NCBI RefSeq assembly: GCF_000332295.1
Contig: NZ_KB235930.1
Span: forward strand, 4,181,895-4,245,894
DNA: 64,000 bases
Origin: Fortiea contorta PCC 7126
Lineage (GTDB): Bacteria > Cyanobacteriota > Cyanobacteriia > Cyanobacteriales > Nostocaceae
Reading direction: 5' to 3'
How positions within the stretch are numbered: the stretch's first letter is position 1; each line of letters opens with the position of its first letter. Made by a program: the position numbers and the translations under genes. A model generated the notes under the pieces. The model saw nothing but the letters and a program-made list of their open reading frames with translations. It did not search any database and was not told the origin of the DNA. This document shows, in pieces, positions 45,246-54,700 of the stretch.

Positions 45246-46457
45246 ATGAATTACGCAGAACTAGGCCGCCGAATTCGCCTTGCTAGGGAAGAGGCTTCAC
45301 TGTCTCAAGATACTGTGGCACAGCATCTTGAACTGCCGCGTTCTGCTGTGTCTTTGATTGAAAGTGGCAAACGCAAGGTAGACAGTTTGGAACTCGAACG
45401 GTTTTCCCGTTTAGTTGGCAAGAGTATTCTGTTTTTCTTTGATGAAGAGTACAGAGTAGTAGAGGCAAGTAATTTTGAGGAGGATGACCCAACTCAAATC
45501 CTTTTCAGCGCCAACCAAGTTGTTGACATATCGCCAGATAAAGAGCAAATTGAGCGCTTTCGTCAGTTTCACCGCAACTTTGGGGATTTAGCTCGAAAGT
45601 TGAACCGTTTTTCTGAACCTTACTCAAGCGAACCTTTATACAACGTATTTAAGCCTACTCCAGCAGCAGCCAAGTGGATGGCAGCACAAGAACGTGCCCG
45701 ACTAGGGATTCCAATTTCTAGCCCTATTAGAGATATGTGGGGAATTTTAGAAAGTGAAGGTGTCAGGGTTATGGCATGGAATCTTGTGACCCCTAAATTA
45801 GGAGGATGTTTCATTTTTTCTCATTTTCTTGGTTCCTTCGTTTTAGTAAAAAGAAATCTGGGGGATTATTCAACCAATAAGTTGAATTTCGTGTTGGCAC
45901 ATGAATATTGCCATCATTTGATTCATCGCCAGCAAAAAGGTATTACCTGCGATCCGAATGGACACTACCGTAAACCAGAAGAATACTTTGCTCAATGGTT
46001 TGCTGCTAATTTTCTAATGCCAGAAGAAGCAATAGTTCCACGATTAACTACTTATCTAGAGAATTATAACGGAGAGATTACTGCTGAAATTGTGATGCAT
46101 TTGGCATTAGATTTTGGAGTTAGCTATCAAGCAATGCTGTATCGTATGGCTGATAAAAAGGTTGAATTAATTGAAAAAAGCGTCTATCAACAATTATCCC
46201 AAGAAAAACCAAAACAACTACTAGCTAAAATTGGTCGTTCTGTCCCTCGCTTAGAAAAAGTCAATCAATTTCCTGATGAGTACACAGAAATGGCATTTGA
46301 GGCATATCGTTTAGGTCAAATTAGCTTAGGCAAGTTAGCTGAATTGTTAGAATGTTCTATAGAGGAAGCAAAATCTCAATTAAAAGCTAGAGATATTCCC
46401 CTCGATATGGGAGTTGATTCGGATTCAGAATTATTAAGCGACATAGAGAACGCTTAG
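45246..46457 (+). CDS. XRE regulator - ImmA/IrrE metallopeptidase fusion
   Basis: A 403-residue protein. Residues 5-62 are a Cro/C1-type helix-turn-helix (ELGRRIRLAREEASLSQDTVAQHLELPRSAVSLIESGKRK). The middle is an ImmA/IrrE-type Zn protease with HEYCH at 219-223 (LNFVLAHEYCHHLIH) and the late Glu in YRKPEEYFAQWFAANFLMPE. The C-terminal part (AYRLGQISLGKLAELLECSIEEAKSQL) is a small helical domain. Such fusions sense damage or phage and cleave a repressor, often themselves. It has an AAGGAG ribosome-binding site and is followed 33 bases on by a PIN-like gene. Confidence 0.9.
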   Translation: MNYAELGRRIRLAREEASLSQDTVAQHLELPRSAVSLIESGKRKVDSLELERFSRLVGKSILFFFDEEYRVVEASNFEEDDPTQILFSANQVVDISPDKEQIERFRQFHRNFGDLARKLNRFSEPYSSEPLYNVFKPTPAAAKWMAAQERARLGIPISSPIRDMWGILESEGVRVMAWNLVTPKLGGCFIFSHFLGSFVLVKRNLGDYSTNKLNFVLAHEYCHHLIHRQQKGITCDPNGHYRKPEEYFAQWFAANFLMPEEAIVPRLTTYLENYNGEITAEIVMHLALDFGVSYQAMLYRMADKKVELIEKSVYQQLSQEKPKQLLAKIGRSVPRLEKVNQFPDEYTEMAFEAYRLGQISLGKLAELLECSIEEAKSQLKARDIPLDMGVDSDSELLSDIENA

Positions 46458-46490
46458 AAATTTGGTGTGAGTTTGAATGGAAACAATTAA

Positions 46491-47069
46491 GTGAAAAAGG
46501 AAAATATTGACCCAGATTTATCGCCAATAATTTTTGATAGCACTGTTCTGAGTAATTTTTCTCCGGCACAGATATTACATGTTCTCAGAAGGCTCTATGC
46601 GGGTAGAGCCTTTATTGGTAGGGCGGTTCGACGAGAGATTCAAGTTGGAAGTGCAAGTACCTGTAATTCTACTTATTTGCGTACCCGTGCCAAGTTAAGA
46701 GCAGTTAATCAAGCTTTCCAAGAAGGCTGGATGCGGTCGCCTGATGACGAAGTTAACCCAAAAGATGAAGTGATAGAGTTACGCCTGTCGATGGAATATA
46801 GAAAGCGTTTTAGCCCAGGAGAGTCAGAAGCGATGGCGATAGCCCGCAACCGTAACTGGATTTTTGCTTCGGATGATGGTACAGCTAAACGGTTTGCAAG
46901 AGAACGAGGTATTCGAGTCACTGGAACTTTAGGTATTTTAACCAAAGCGGTTAAAAGCAATATTCTCTGTTCGTCTGTCGCTAATAACATTTACGCTCAG
47001 TTATTTGAAGAAGGTTATAACTTTCAGTTGCCATATCAAAATGACATTTCTAGTCATCTCAATCCATAA
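46491..47069 (+). CDS. PIN-like domain protein
   Basis: A 192-residue protein starting at GTG; an in-frame stop directly precedes it, so no earlier start exists. IIFDSTVLSNF holds the first acidic residue, RAVRREIQ and SPGESEAMAIA the middle ones, and IFASDDGTAKRFARERGIRVTGTLGIL the last pair, the order expected of a PIN-type RNase. Pairing with an XRE-ImmA protein is a known toxin-antitoxin-like arrangement. It lies between the regulator and the DUF1156 methyltransferase gene. Confidence 0.8.
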   Translation: MKKENIDPDLSPIIFDSTVLSNFSPAQILHVLRRLYAGRAFIGRAVRREIQVGSASTCNSTYLRTRAKLRAVNQAFQEGWMRSPDDEVNPKDEVIELRLSMEYRKRFSPGESEAMAIARNRNWIFASDDGTAKRFARERGIRVTGTLGILTKAVKSNILCSSVANNIYAQLFEEGYNFQLPYQNDISSHLNP

Positions 47070-47103
47070 TACTTAAAGGAAGCTGTAGTATTACAAACAA
47101 TCC

Positions 47104-49998
47104 ATGCCCAACCCCACCCCTAACCGCCCCGCTGTATTCATCGAAAAAATGATGCCCGTACAACTGCTGAATGAGCAAGTTAATTTTGAACACGGGGGAA
47201 ATCCATTTAAAGGTTTACATCGCTGGTATTCGCGTAAGCCATTGTCATTTAGTCGCGCCAGTGTGTTGGCTTCTTTATTACCAGCAGATATCACAATGCA
47301 AGAGTTTGAATATTTGCTGGGGTTAGTACCAGGGAAGGAGGTAAAACTATATAAAACGCCGCCAAATTCTGTGCAGATTAAGAAGGTGCAGGATTATTGT
47401 GAGAAGGTTTGGGGAACTCGCACACCAACTGTATTAGATGCGTTTGCAGGTGGTGGGAGTATCCCGTTTGAAGCGGCGAGATATGGGTTAAATGTGCTGG
47501 CTTCTGATTTAAACCCTGTGGCGGTAGTGACGATGAAGGCGGCGATGGAATATCCGCTAAAGTTTGGCCCAGATTTGCAGCAGGATATTGATAAATGGGT
47601 GAAGTGGGTAGGGGATGAAGCTGAGAAAAGATTAGCTGAGTTTTTCCCTTCTTTACCTGGAGAAACTGTGCAGAATTATTTATGGGCGCATACGGTTGTT
47701 TGTCCGAGTTGCGAGTCTGTTGTTCCGTTGAGTCCAAATTGGTGGTTAAGTCGTACTAGCAATTATGCAGGCAAAGGACAAGCTAGGAAAATTACAAGTG
47801 ATTGGTATGCTGTAAAGCCAATTCCTAATCCTGAAAATAAGCGAGTTGATTTTGAATTGGTTAAGGGTAGGAAGGGAAAGGGGACAACTATTGAAACAGA
47901 TCATGGAGAGTATGATCCGGATACTACAACAACTATTAGCAGAGGTGTAGGCAGATGTCCTAATTGTAATAGTGTAATTCAAGATGAAACGATAAAAGCT
48001 CAATCTCAATCATCTAGGTTAGGACATCAATTTTATGCAGTTGCTTATAGAAAAGGAAGTGGTTTACTAGAATTTAGAACGCCTACGGCAATAGATTATG
48101 AAGGTGTTCAAAAAGCAGAGTTATTTTTGCTTAATAAGAGAAATGATTGGGAATTAGCCGGGTTTATGCCAACTCAGGAAATTCCTGAAAATACCCACAG
48201 AGGGCCGGATATGTACCTCTATGGTATTCGTAAATGGTATGAAATGTTTCATACTCGTCAGCTTTTAACTGTTGTGACTTATGTAGAAATTATCAATGAG
48301 GCTAAGGCATTAATTAAGTCTGAATATGTGTCTGACAAAGCAGAAGCTATTGTAACTTATTTATCTTTAGTATTAAACAGATGCGTTGATAAAAATTCTA
48401 GATTAACTCATTGGGATGGTAGTGCATTAAAAGTTCAACCTGCAAGCGCTCAACATTCTTTAAATGTATTTTGGAATTATCCAGAATCAAGTGGCTCTTG
48501 CAGGTTATGGAAATCTTGTTCTGATTGTGCAGATGATTACTTTAAACTTTGTTCTATTTTTGGGACTAAATTAGGTTCAATAGGTATCCCAGTATTTAAA
48601 GAAACCGAGACAAAATCCATCAGAATAGACTTAGCATCAGTCGATAACTTAACTTACATTTCTGATAACTCTGTAGATGTCATAGTTACAGACCCACCCT
48701 ACTATGATTCTATTCGTTATGGTGAAATTTCAGACTTTTTTTATGTATGGCTTCGATCAAATCTATTAAGTATCTTTCCTGAATTATTCTTTAACGAACT
48801 AACTGACAAAGACAGAGAAGCGATCGCAAATCCTGGACGGTTCCGTAACATGGGAGTATCTCCAGAAGAACTCGCCAACCAAGACTATGAAGCAAAAATG
48901 GCGATGGCGTTCGCCGAATACCATCGAGTCCTCCGCGACGACGGCCTGATGACAGTACAATTCAACCACAAAGACTCCGGCGCGTGGGATGTCTTAGCAA
49001 AATCCCTCATCGATGCTGGTTTCGAGATTACCGCATCTTGGGCTGTCAGCACCGAAAACCCGCAAAACTTGCACCAAGCGCAGAAAAACGCAGTTTCCAG
49101 CACCGTGCTTTTAGTATGCCGCAAACGCGACCCTAACGCCCAACAAGCTTGGTGGGATGACGTGCGTATCGACGTGCGAAATATCGTCTTTGAAAAAGCA
49201 CCGGATATTGAAAAATCACTCACAGCAGATTCCCGCCCCGCAGCTGATAGAGTCGCAGATCCTCACCGCCGCGTTAAACCTCCCGGTATTGACTTGTGCT
49301 TAACTGCTTACGGTTGTGCTTTAAGCGTATTTACCCGCTACAGTTCCATCCTCGACAGTGCAGGTAATCCCGTTGAACCCAAAGCTGCATTTGAAGAAGT
49401 ACGCCAAGCAATTGTTGAGTACCGTTTACAAAATTTATTAGAAGGTAAAGACTTCAACGGTATCGACCCCTTAACCCAATGGTACCTGCTAGCATGGGAT
49501 ACCTTTGAAGCGCGAGAATTCCCCTTTGATGAAGCTAGACAACTGGCTTTAGCAGTCGGCGGTTTTGATGTTTCTGATTTGGTAAAAAAACATAAACTAC
49601 TCGATTCTGGAAGCGGTTCTTGTAAATTACTCACCCCAGAACAACGCCTGAAAAAACGCGCCTTCTCCGTCATCGATACTGAATTTTCTGCCAGATATTT
49701 AGTAGATGGACTCCACGCAATTATCACCCTTTACCAAGAAGAAGGAAATACAGAACCAGTACGCAGATTTTTGAAAAACACAGGCTTAGTCAGCAACGAT
49801 TTATTCATGCGGACATTTGAAGTCACATTGAAAGTCATTCCCCGCATTACTGATGAAAAGAAACGCATCCCCGAAGAAAAAGCCTTATTAGATTTGTGGT
49901 TAGCTATGGATGAAATTAAAGCCAAAGTCTCCTACGTGCAGACTGAGTTACCCTTAAATCAAGGGGGACAAATTAGCTTGAATTTGGAATTTGATTAA
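47104..49998 (+). CDS. DUF1156 DNA methyltransferase
   Basis: A 964-residue adenine-specific methyltransferase. The N-terminus NPFKGLHRWYSRKPLSFSRASVLASLLP is the DUF1156 signature. The SAM-binding motif is LDAFAGGGSIPFEAARYG (Asp112) and the catalytic motif is DPPY (530-533) in VIVTDPPYYDSIRYGEISDFFYVWLR. Two Zn-ribbon-type Cys pairs, CPSC and CPNC, interrupt the two motifs. It probably marks self DNA in this DUF499/SNF2 system. It is separated from DUF499 by the inserted ubiquitin-like cassette and the XRE/PIN genes. Confidence 0.9.
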   Translation: MPNPTPNRPAVFIEKMMPVQLLNEQVNFEHGGNPFKGLHRWYSRKPLSFSRASVLASLLPADITMQEFEYLLGLVPGKEVKLYKTPPNSVQIKKVQDYCEKVWGTRTPTVLDAFAGGGSIPFEAARYGLNVLASDLNPVAVVTMKAAMEYPLKFGPDLQQDIDKWVKWVGDEAEKRLAEFFPSLPGETVQNYLWAHTVVCPSCESVVPLSPNWWLSRTSNYAGKGQARKITSDWYAVKPIPNPENKRVDFELVKGRKGKGTTIETDHGEYDPDTTTTISRGVGRCPNCNSVIQDETIKAQSQSSRLGHQFYAVAYRKGSGLLEFRTPTAIDYEGVQKAELFLLNKRNDWELAGFMPTQEIPENTHRGPDMYLYGIRKWYEMFHTRQLLTVVTYVEIINEAKALIKSEYVSDKAEAIVTYLSLVLNRCVDKNSRLTHWDGSALKVQPASAQHSLNVFWNYPESSGSCRLWKSCSDCADDYFKLCSIFGTKLGSIGIPVFKETETKSIRIDLASVDNLTYISDNSVDVIVTDPPYYDSIRYGEISDFFYVWLRSNLLSIFPELFFNELTDKDREAIANPGRFRNMGVSPEELANQDYEAKMAMAFAEYHRVLRDDGLMTVQFNHKDSGAWDVLAKSLIDAGFEITASWAVSTENPQNLHQAQKNAVSSTVLLVCRKRDPNAQQAWWDDVRIDVRNIVFEKAPDIEKSLTADSRPAADRVADPHRRVKPPGIDLCLTAYGCALSVFTRYSSILDSAGNPVEPKAAFEEVRQAIVEYRLQNLLEGKDFNGIDPLTQWYLLAWDTFEAREFPFDEARQLALAVGGFDVSDLVKKHKLLDSGSGSCKLLTPEQRLKKRAFSVIDTEFSARYLVDGLHAIITLYQEEGNTEPVRRFLKNTGLVSNDLFMRTFEVTLKVIPRITDEKKRIPEEKALLDLWLAMDEIKAKVSYVQTELPLNQGGQISLNLEFD

Positions 49999-50145
49999 AA
50001 GTGACCCCTTCCCTAAATCCTCCCCACAAGCCAAGAGGGGTATTATTCCCTTCTTACTTGTTAGAAAGAGGATTGGAAATTAGATACAACTAACATATTT
50101 CACTCAACCAAAAATCTCTATAAACTACTAAGTAATTCAAGAAAG

Positions 50146-50655
50146 ATGATTTATTTTCAAAAAACAAATTATCAAATAGCTTTTTTAATTGCTAAAGAAT
50201 GTCTGAGCGTAATATCTCAATGGCGTAAAGGATTTGAATATTCACCCAGTCAACAGGAATTACTTATGGGAGGAGCTGATGGTAGTCCTAGTCTTCCTAC
50301 TATCCTGAGAATAGTTGATAACCAGAAAGTATACCTGACAATGCGATTTAATTTTAATTATACCTTTGAGGGTGTTTTTGAAGGACGCGAATCGACTGAG
50401 TTAGTCTATATGAAAGCTGGAAGCTATCCAAATGATGTGCGAGAACCAAAAGATATTGTCCTCAAAATTGAAGGAGAACCTTATGAATCTCTTATCGCTT
50501 GGTACAAATGGTCAGATGCAGAAGTATTTTCAGGCACATATACATATGAGTTTTTTGAAAATCCGACTTTTGATATGAGATATATTAAAGTTACATCTAG
50601 CAACGGTGAAGGAATTTGTTTAGATGACTCATTAAGTTTTTGGAGTAATTGGTAA
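50146..50655 (+). CDS. Hypothetical protein, 169 aa, in defence island
   Basis: A 169-residue protein (MIYFQKTNYQIAFLIAKECLSVISQWRKGFEYSPSQQELLMGGADGSPSLP). It is rich in aromatic residues and beta-strand-forming sequence, with no signal peptide or known motif. It lies 147 bases after the methyltransferase gene on the same strand. Function unknown; it might be a late insertion, like the toxin-antitoxin pair next to it. Confidence 0.6.
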   Translation: MIYFQKTNYQIAFLIAKECLSVISQWRKGFEYSPSQQELLMGGADGSPSLPTILRIVDNQKVYLTMRFNFNYTFEGVFEGRESTELVYMKAGSYPNDVREPKDIVLKIEGEPYESLIAWYKWSDAEVFSGTYTYEFFENPTFDMRYIKVTSSNGEGICLDDSLSFWSNW

Positions 50656-50756
50656 GTTAGAGATGCCAAATTTATCAAATACAGCCAACACAACCTACTT
50701 AGCTTTTTGAAACGTCAAAATTTAATATAATTTGCGATTATCAACGGAAACCTAAT

Positions 50757-50996
50757 ATGAAGATTAAAGGAATAAAATGCGGTCAAACTATCGAATTACT
50801 AGAACAAATCAACAATATTCCTGACGGTATAGAAATTATAGTTGAGTTAGAAATTACTCCCACTGAAATTACAGAACCACAACAACCCTTAACAGAAGCG
50901 GAAAGACTAGCGAAACTCAATCAATTATTTGGGGCTTGGAAGAACCTACCTGAATTAACAGAAATATTTAAATCAATAGAAGAACATAATTATTGA
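50757..50996 (+). CDS. Hypothetical antitoxin-like small protein, 79 aa
   Basis: A 79-residue acidic protein starting MKIKGIKCGQTIELLEQINNIPDGIEIIVELEI. The first 40 residues look like the short beta-strand antitoxin type abundant in cyanobacteria, and the rest (AERLAKLNQLFGAWKNLPELTEIFKSIEEHNY) is helical. A matching PIN toxin normally follows in such pairs but none is present here, so it may be an orphan antitoxin. Confidence 0.6.
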   Translation: MKIKGIKCGQTIELLEQINNIPDGIEIIVELEITPTEITEPQQPLTEAERLAKLNQLFGAWKNLPELTEIFKSIEEHNY

Positions 50997-51134
50997 TTAT
51001 TAATAATTTTGGTGAAACGCCAACAACAAAAACTACTAAATTTGGTAAATTCTGTTGTTTTAGCTAAAATTAGATAAGAGTTAAATCAGAAATGTTGTAC
51101 TTAATAGTAGAGCTATTACGGAAATTAAAAGCTT

Positions 51135-51464
51135 ATGACAGCAAGCAATCTTAGACAGCAAATTTTAGAACATCTTGAAACATTACCTGGAGAACAGGTA
51201 AAAACTCTCCTGTTAACATGGCTGACTACTTCATCTGGAGACTTAGCAGATTTTGAGCAGTTACTTGTAAATCAAGCTACTCAAACGACACAAGAATCAT
51301 TTGAGGTAGGTGAAATAGACACAGCATTAAATTTTCAACCTCTTACTGAAGCCCAGATGGTTCAGCAGAGTCTATCTGCTCTCGAAGCTTACCGTCGCAC
51401 AGGTTCAGGAGTGGCGCATAGCCGTGTGCGCGAATGGGCAGACAGTTTGGGAACTGAGGAATAA
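51135..51464 (+). CDS. Putative antitoxin of a ParE/RelE-type pair
   Basis: A 109-residue acidic protein beginning MTASNLRQQILEHLETLPGEQVKTLLLTWL. It is predicted helical and ends TGSGVAHSRVREWADSLGTEE, typical of antitoxin tails in cyanobacterial type II modules. It lies five bases before the ParE-like toxin gene. No DNA-binding domain was identified with certainty. Confidence 0.72.
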   Translation: MTASNLRQQILEHLETLPGEQVKTLLLTWLTTSSGDLADFEQLLVNQATQTTQESFEVGEIDTALNFQPLTEAQMVQQSLSALEAYRRTGSGVAHSRVREWADSLGTEE

Positions 51465-51469
51465 CGCCC

Positions 51470-51760
51470 ATGTCCGAGATAGTTTGGACAGAAAGTGCAG
51501 TTGATGACTTAAATCGTCATTATGATTTTATCAAACTTAATAATCCTGATGCAGCTTCCCGTGCAGTACAAGCAATTGTCTCTTCAGGGGAGAGTTTACG
51601 GCAGAACCCCCGTCGAGGTGCAATTGTAGATGAAATAGCAGGACTACGAAAACTTTTAGTTTCTTTTGGTAAATACGGTTTTATAATTCACTACGTTATT
51701 CTTGAGGATGATGTTGTTATTTTACGTGTCTATCACGGGCGAGAAAATCGACCTCGTTAG
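51470..51760 (+). CDS. ParE/RelE-type toxin
   Basis: A 96-residue protein, MSEIVWTESAVDDLNRHYDFIKLNNPDAASRAVQAIVSSGESLRQNPRRG, then RKLLVSFGKYGFIIHYVILEDDVVILRVYHGRENRP. This is the ParE/RelE fold with its C-terminal strand. Such toxins act on gyrase or mRNA. It forms an operon with the antitoxin gene before it and lies 35 bases before the PLD-SNF2 gene. Confidence 0.85.
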   Translation: MSEIVWTESAVDDLNRHYDFIKLNNPDAASRAVQAIVSSGESLRQNPRRGAIVDEIAGLRKLLVSFGKYGFIIHYVILEDDVVILRVYHGRENRPR

Positions 51761-51795
51761 TATTAATTTTCCAAGGATATAAACAACCGCATAAT

Positions 51796-54700
51796 ATGCC
51801 AAAAATTTTACGCGAATATCCTTGGAAAATTAGTTACTCCAGCAATACCCACAACACAATTGCTGATTTTTACATTCCTGCTTTAGAGTGTGCTATCCAG
51901 TATGACCGGAAAGCAGGTTTTTTTAGCAGCGCCATCTTGAGTAAAGTTGCTCGTGGTTTGGGTGCAATGTTACACAACGAGGGGCGAATGCGGTTAATTA
52001 TGGGCTGTCAGTTTAGCCCACAGGATTTACAAGCAATTCAACAGGGATATGAACTCAGAGACGCATTGCTATATCGGCTAGATGCAGATTTAAAACCACC
52101 AGAAAACTTTGCCCAACTTAAACATTTTGAAATTCTTAGCTGGTTAATTCAAAATCAATATCTCGATATTAAAATTGCTATTCCTCTAAAAGAAAATGGG
52201 CTACCAGAAGACAGTACACAACAATTAGATCCACAGCATATATTTCACGAAAAAGTGGGCATCTTTACTGATAGTAAAGGCGATAAATTAGCATTTAATG
52301 GTTCCAATAACGAATCTATAGCGGGTTGGGAGAGAAATGTAGAATCATTTCATGTTTATTGTTCTTGGGAGGGAGGAAGGGAACTAGATAGAGTAGAAGA
52401 AGAAGTAGCTAGATTTGAGCAACTTTGGTATGATGTATCGCCTAATGTGAGAGTTTTTGATGTTCCAGAAGCGGTACAGAAAAAGCTGTTACGTTACGCC
52501 CCTGCTACGAAGCCTAACTGGAATGCCCAAATAGAATTTGATACTCAACCTCTGACAAAAGAATTAAAGCCTGTCCATTTTGAAACCTGGAGTAGTGCGG
52601 GCATCCTGCCCGCTACTACCAGTAGGGATACCAGTAGGGAGCAAGATGCTCCCACTACGAAAACTGAAATAAACAGTGAACAGTCATCAGTCATCAGTGA
52701 ACAAGAACGATTAGCATTTACTCAACTTGCCAATATTCATGAACATCCTGGCTGTTTAGATTTTTGTCTAAAATCAATTCCCATTCACCCCTGGCCACAC
52801 CAAATTAAAATCCTGCGCCGCGTTGCTCAAAATTTTCCCCAAAGTTTTCTCATTGCTGACGAAGTTGGTTTAGGTAAGACAATTGAGACTGGTTTAATTC
52901 TGCGCTATCTGTTGGTATCCCAAAAAGTGAGGCGGGTACTGGTTTTAGCACCTGCTAGCGTTCAACCCCAATGGCAAGAAGAACTGCGAGAAAAATTCAA
53001 TCTGCATTTTTGGAGTTACACTTCTACAGAATTTAAAGACCCTTACAAACGCACTATCCCCGCAGCCACTAACCCTTGGAATACCCAAGATTTAATCCTG
53101 GCTTCTTCTCATTTGGTGCGGAGAACTGAGAGAATGCGCCAGCTACTAGAAGCACAACCTTGGGATTTAGTGGTATTGGACGAAGCGCACCACGCAAGGC
53201 GTAAAAGTCCTCAAGACCGCAAAGAAACGCCCAATCGTCTGTTAGAGTTAATGGCACAGCTAAAGGAGAAGACCAAATCTCTTGTTCTCCTCTCAGCAAC
53301 TCCCATGCAAATTGATGCCATAGAAGTTTTCGATTTGTTAAACCTGTTGGGATTGCAGGGACATTGGAGTTATGGCGATAACTTCTGCGATTATTTCGCC
53401 TCCCTACAAGGTGCTGTCAAGCAGGAAATAATCAATTTTTGGCAAGTAATGTCCAATGATTATTTTCAGCGTGGCGGACAACCTTGCTCTAGATTAGAGC
53501 AGTTTTTGACAAAGAGCGATCGCATTCTTGCTTACAAAATGCAGGATACTTGGCAACGGGGAAAGAAAATCTCCAATCACAAACAATTATTGGCTGATGA
53601 AGATTTTATTGAAACATCTCGCCAATACTTGACAGTGAACACGCCATTGAAAGACTTGATGTTCCGCCACACCCGTGACACTTTACGACAATACTACCGT
53701 CGGGGACTGCTAGAGCGAGATATTCCCACCAGAATTGTGCAGGACAACGCCATTACTTTGGAACCACAACGAGAAGTACCGCTTTATGTAGCTGTCAGTG
53801 ACTATGTGCGTCATTTTTATCGACTAGCTCAAAAAGATAAGCGTTCCTGTTTGGGTTTTTTGATGACGCTTTACCGCAAACGTTTGACCAGTTCATTTTA
53901 TGCAATTAAATCATCTCTGCAACGCCGTTTGGATTACCTGTTAACTCAACAAGGAAGCGTTTTAAGTGATGACGATTTGGTGGATGTGGATAATGAAGAT
54001 GATGCCATAATTGCGGGGCTGGAATCTTTCTTTGAACCAGTAGACCCCCAGGAAATTCAATATCTTGAAGATTTACTACGCCAATTTGAAAACACGGGGG
54101 AAGATACTAAGCTTTCTCGCTTTATTCAAATTTTGCGCCAGGAATTAACCGAACGGGAAAGTGCGATCGTTTTCACTCAGTACACTGACACGATGGACTA
54201 TCTACGGGATACATTGAAGGAGTTGTACGGTAGCCAAGTAGCTTGTTATTCAGGTCGTGGTGGGGAACTGTACCAGAATGGGGAGTGGTGTCTAGTTCCC
54301 AAGGAAGAAATTAAACGCCGATTCCGCCAAGATGAAATCAAAATTCTCCTTTGTACTGAATCTGCTTCCGAGGGTTTAAACTTACAAAATTGCGGGGTGT
54401 TGATTAACTATGATATGCCTTGGAATCCCATGCGGGTAGAACAGCGCATTGGCAGAATTGACCGGATTGGACAAAGGTATTCTACTGTGCGAATCCACAA
54501 TTTTTATTATGATGGCACAGTAGAAGCGAAAGTTTATAAAAAATTGCGCGATCGCATTAATGCTTTTGCCACAGTTGTTGGCAATCTCCAGCCAATTCTG
54601 GCACAAGTTCCTACGTTTATTGAACAAGCAGCTATGAGCGCAGATCCAGAAGAAGAAGATGTTTTAATGTCTGAATTCGATTCTGTGTTAGATGGCCCAC

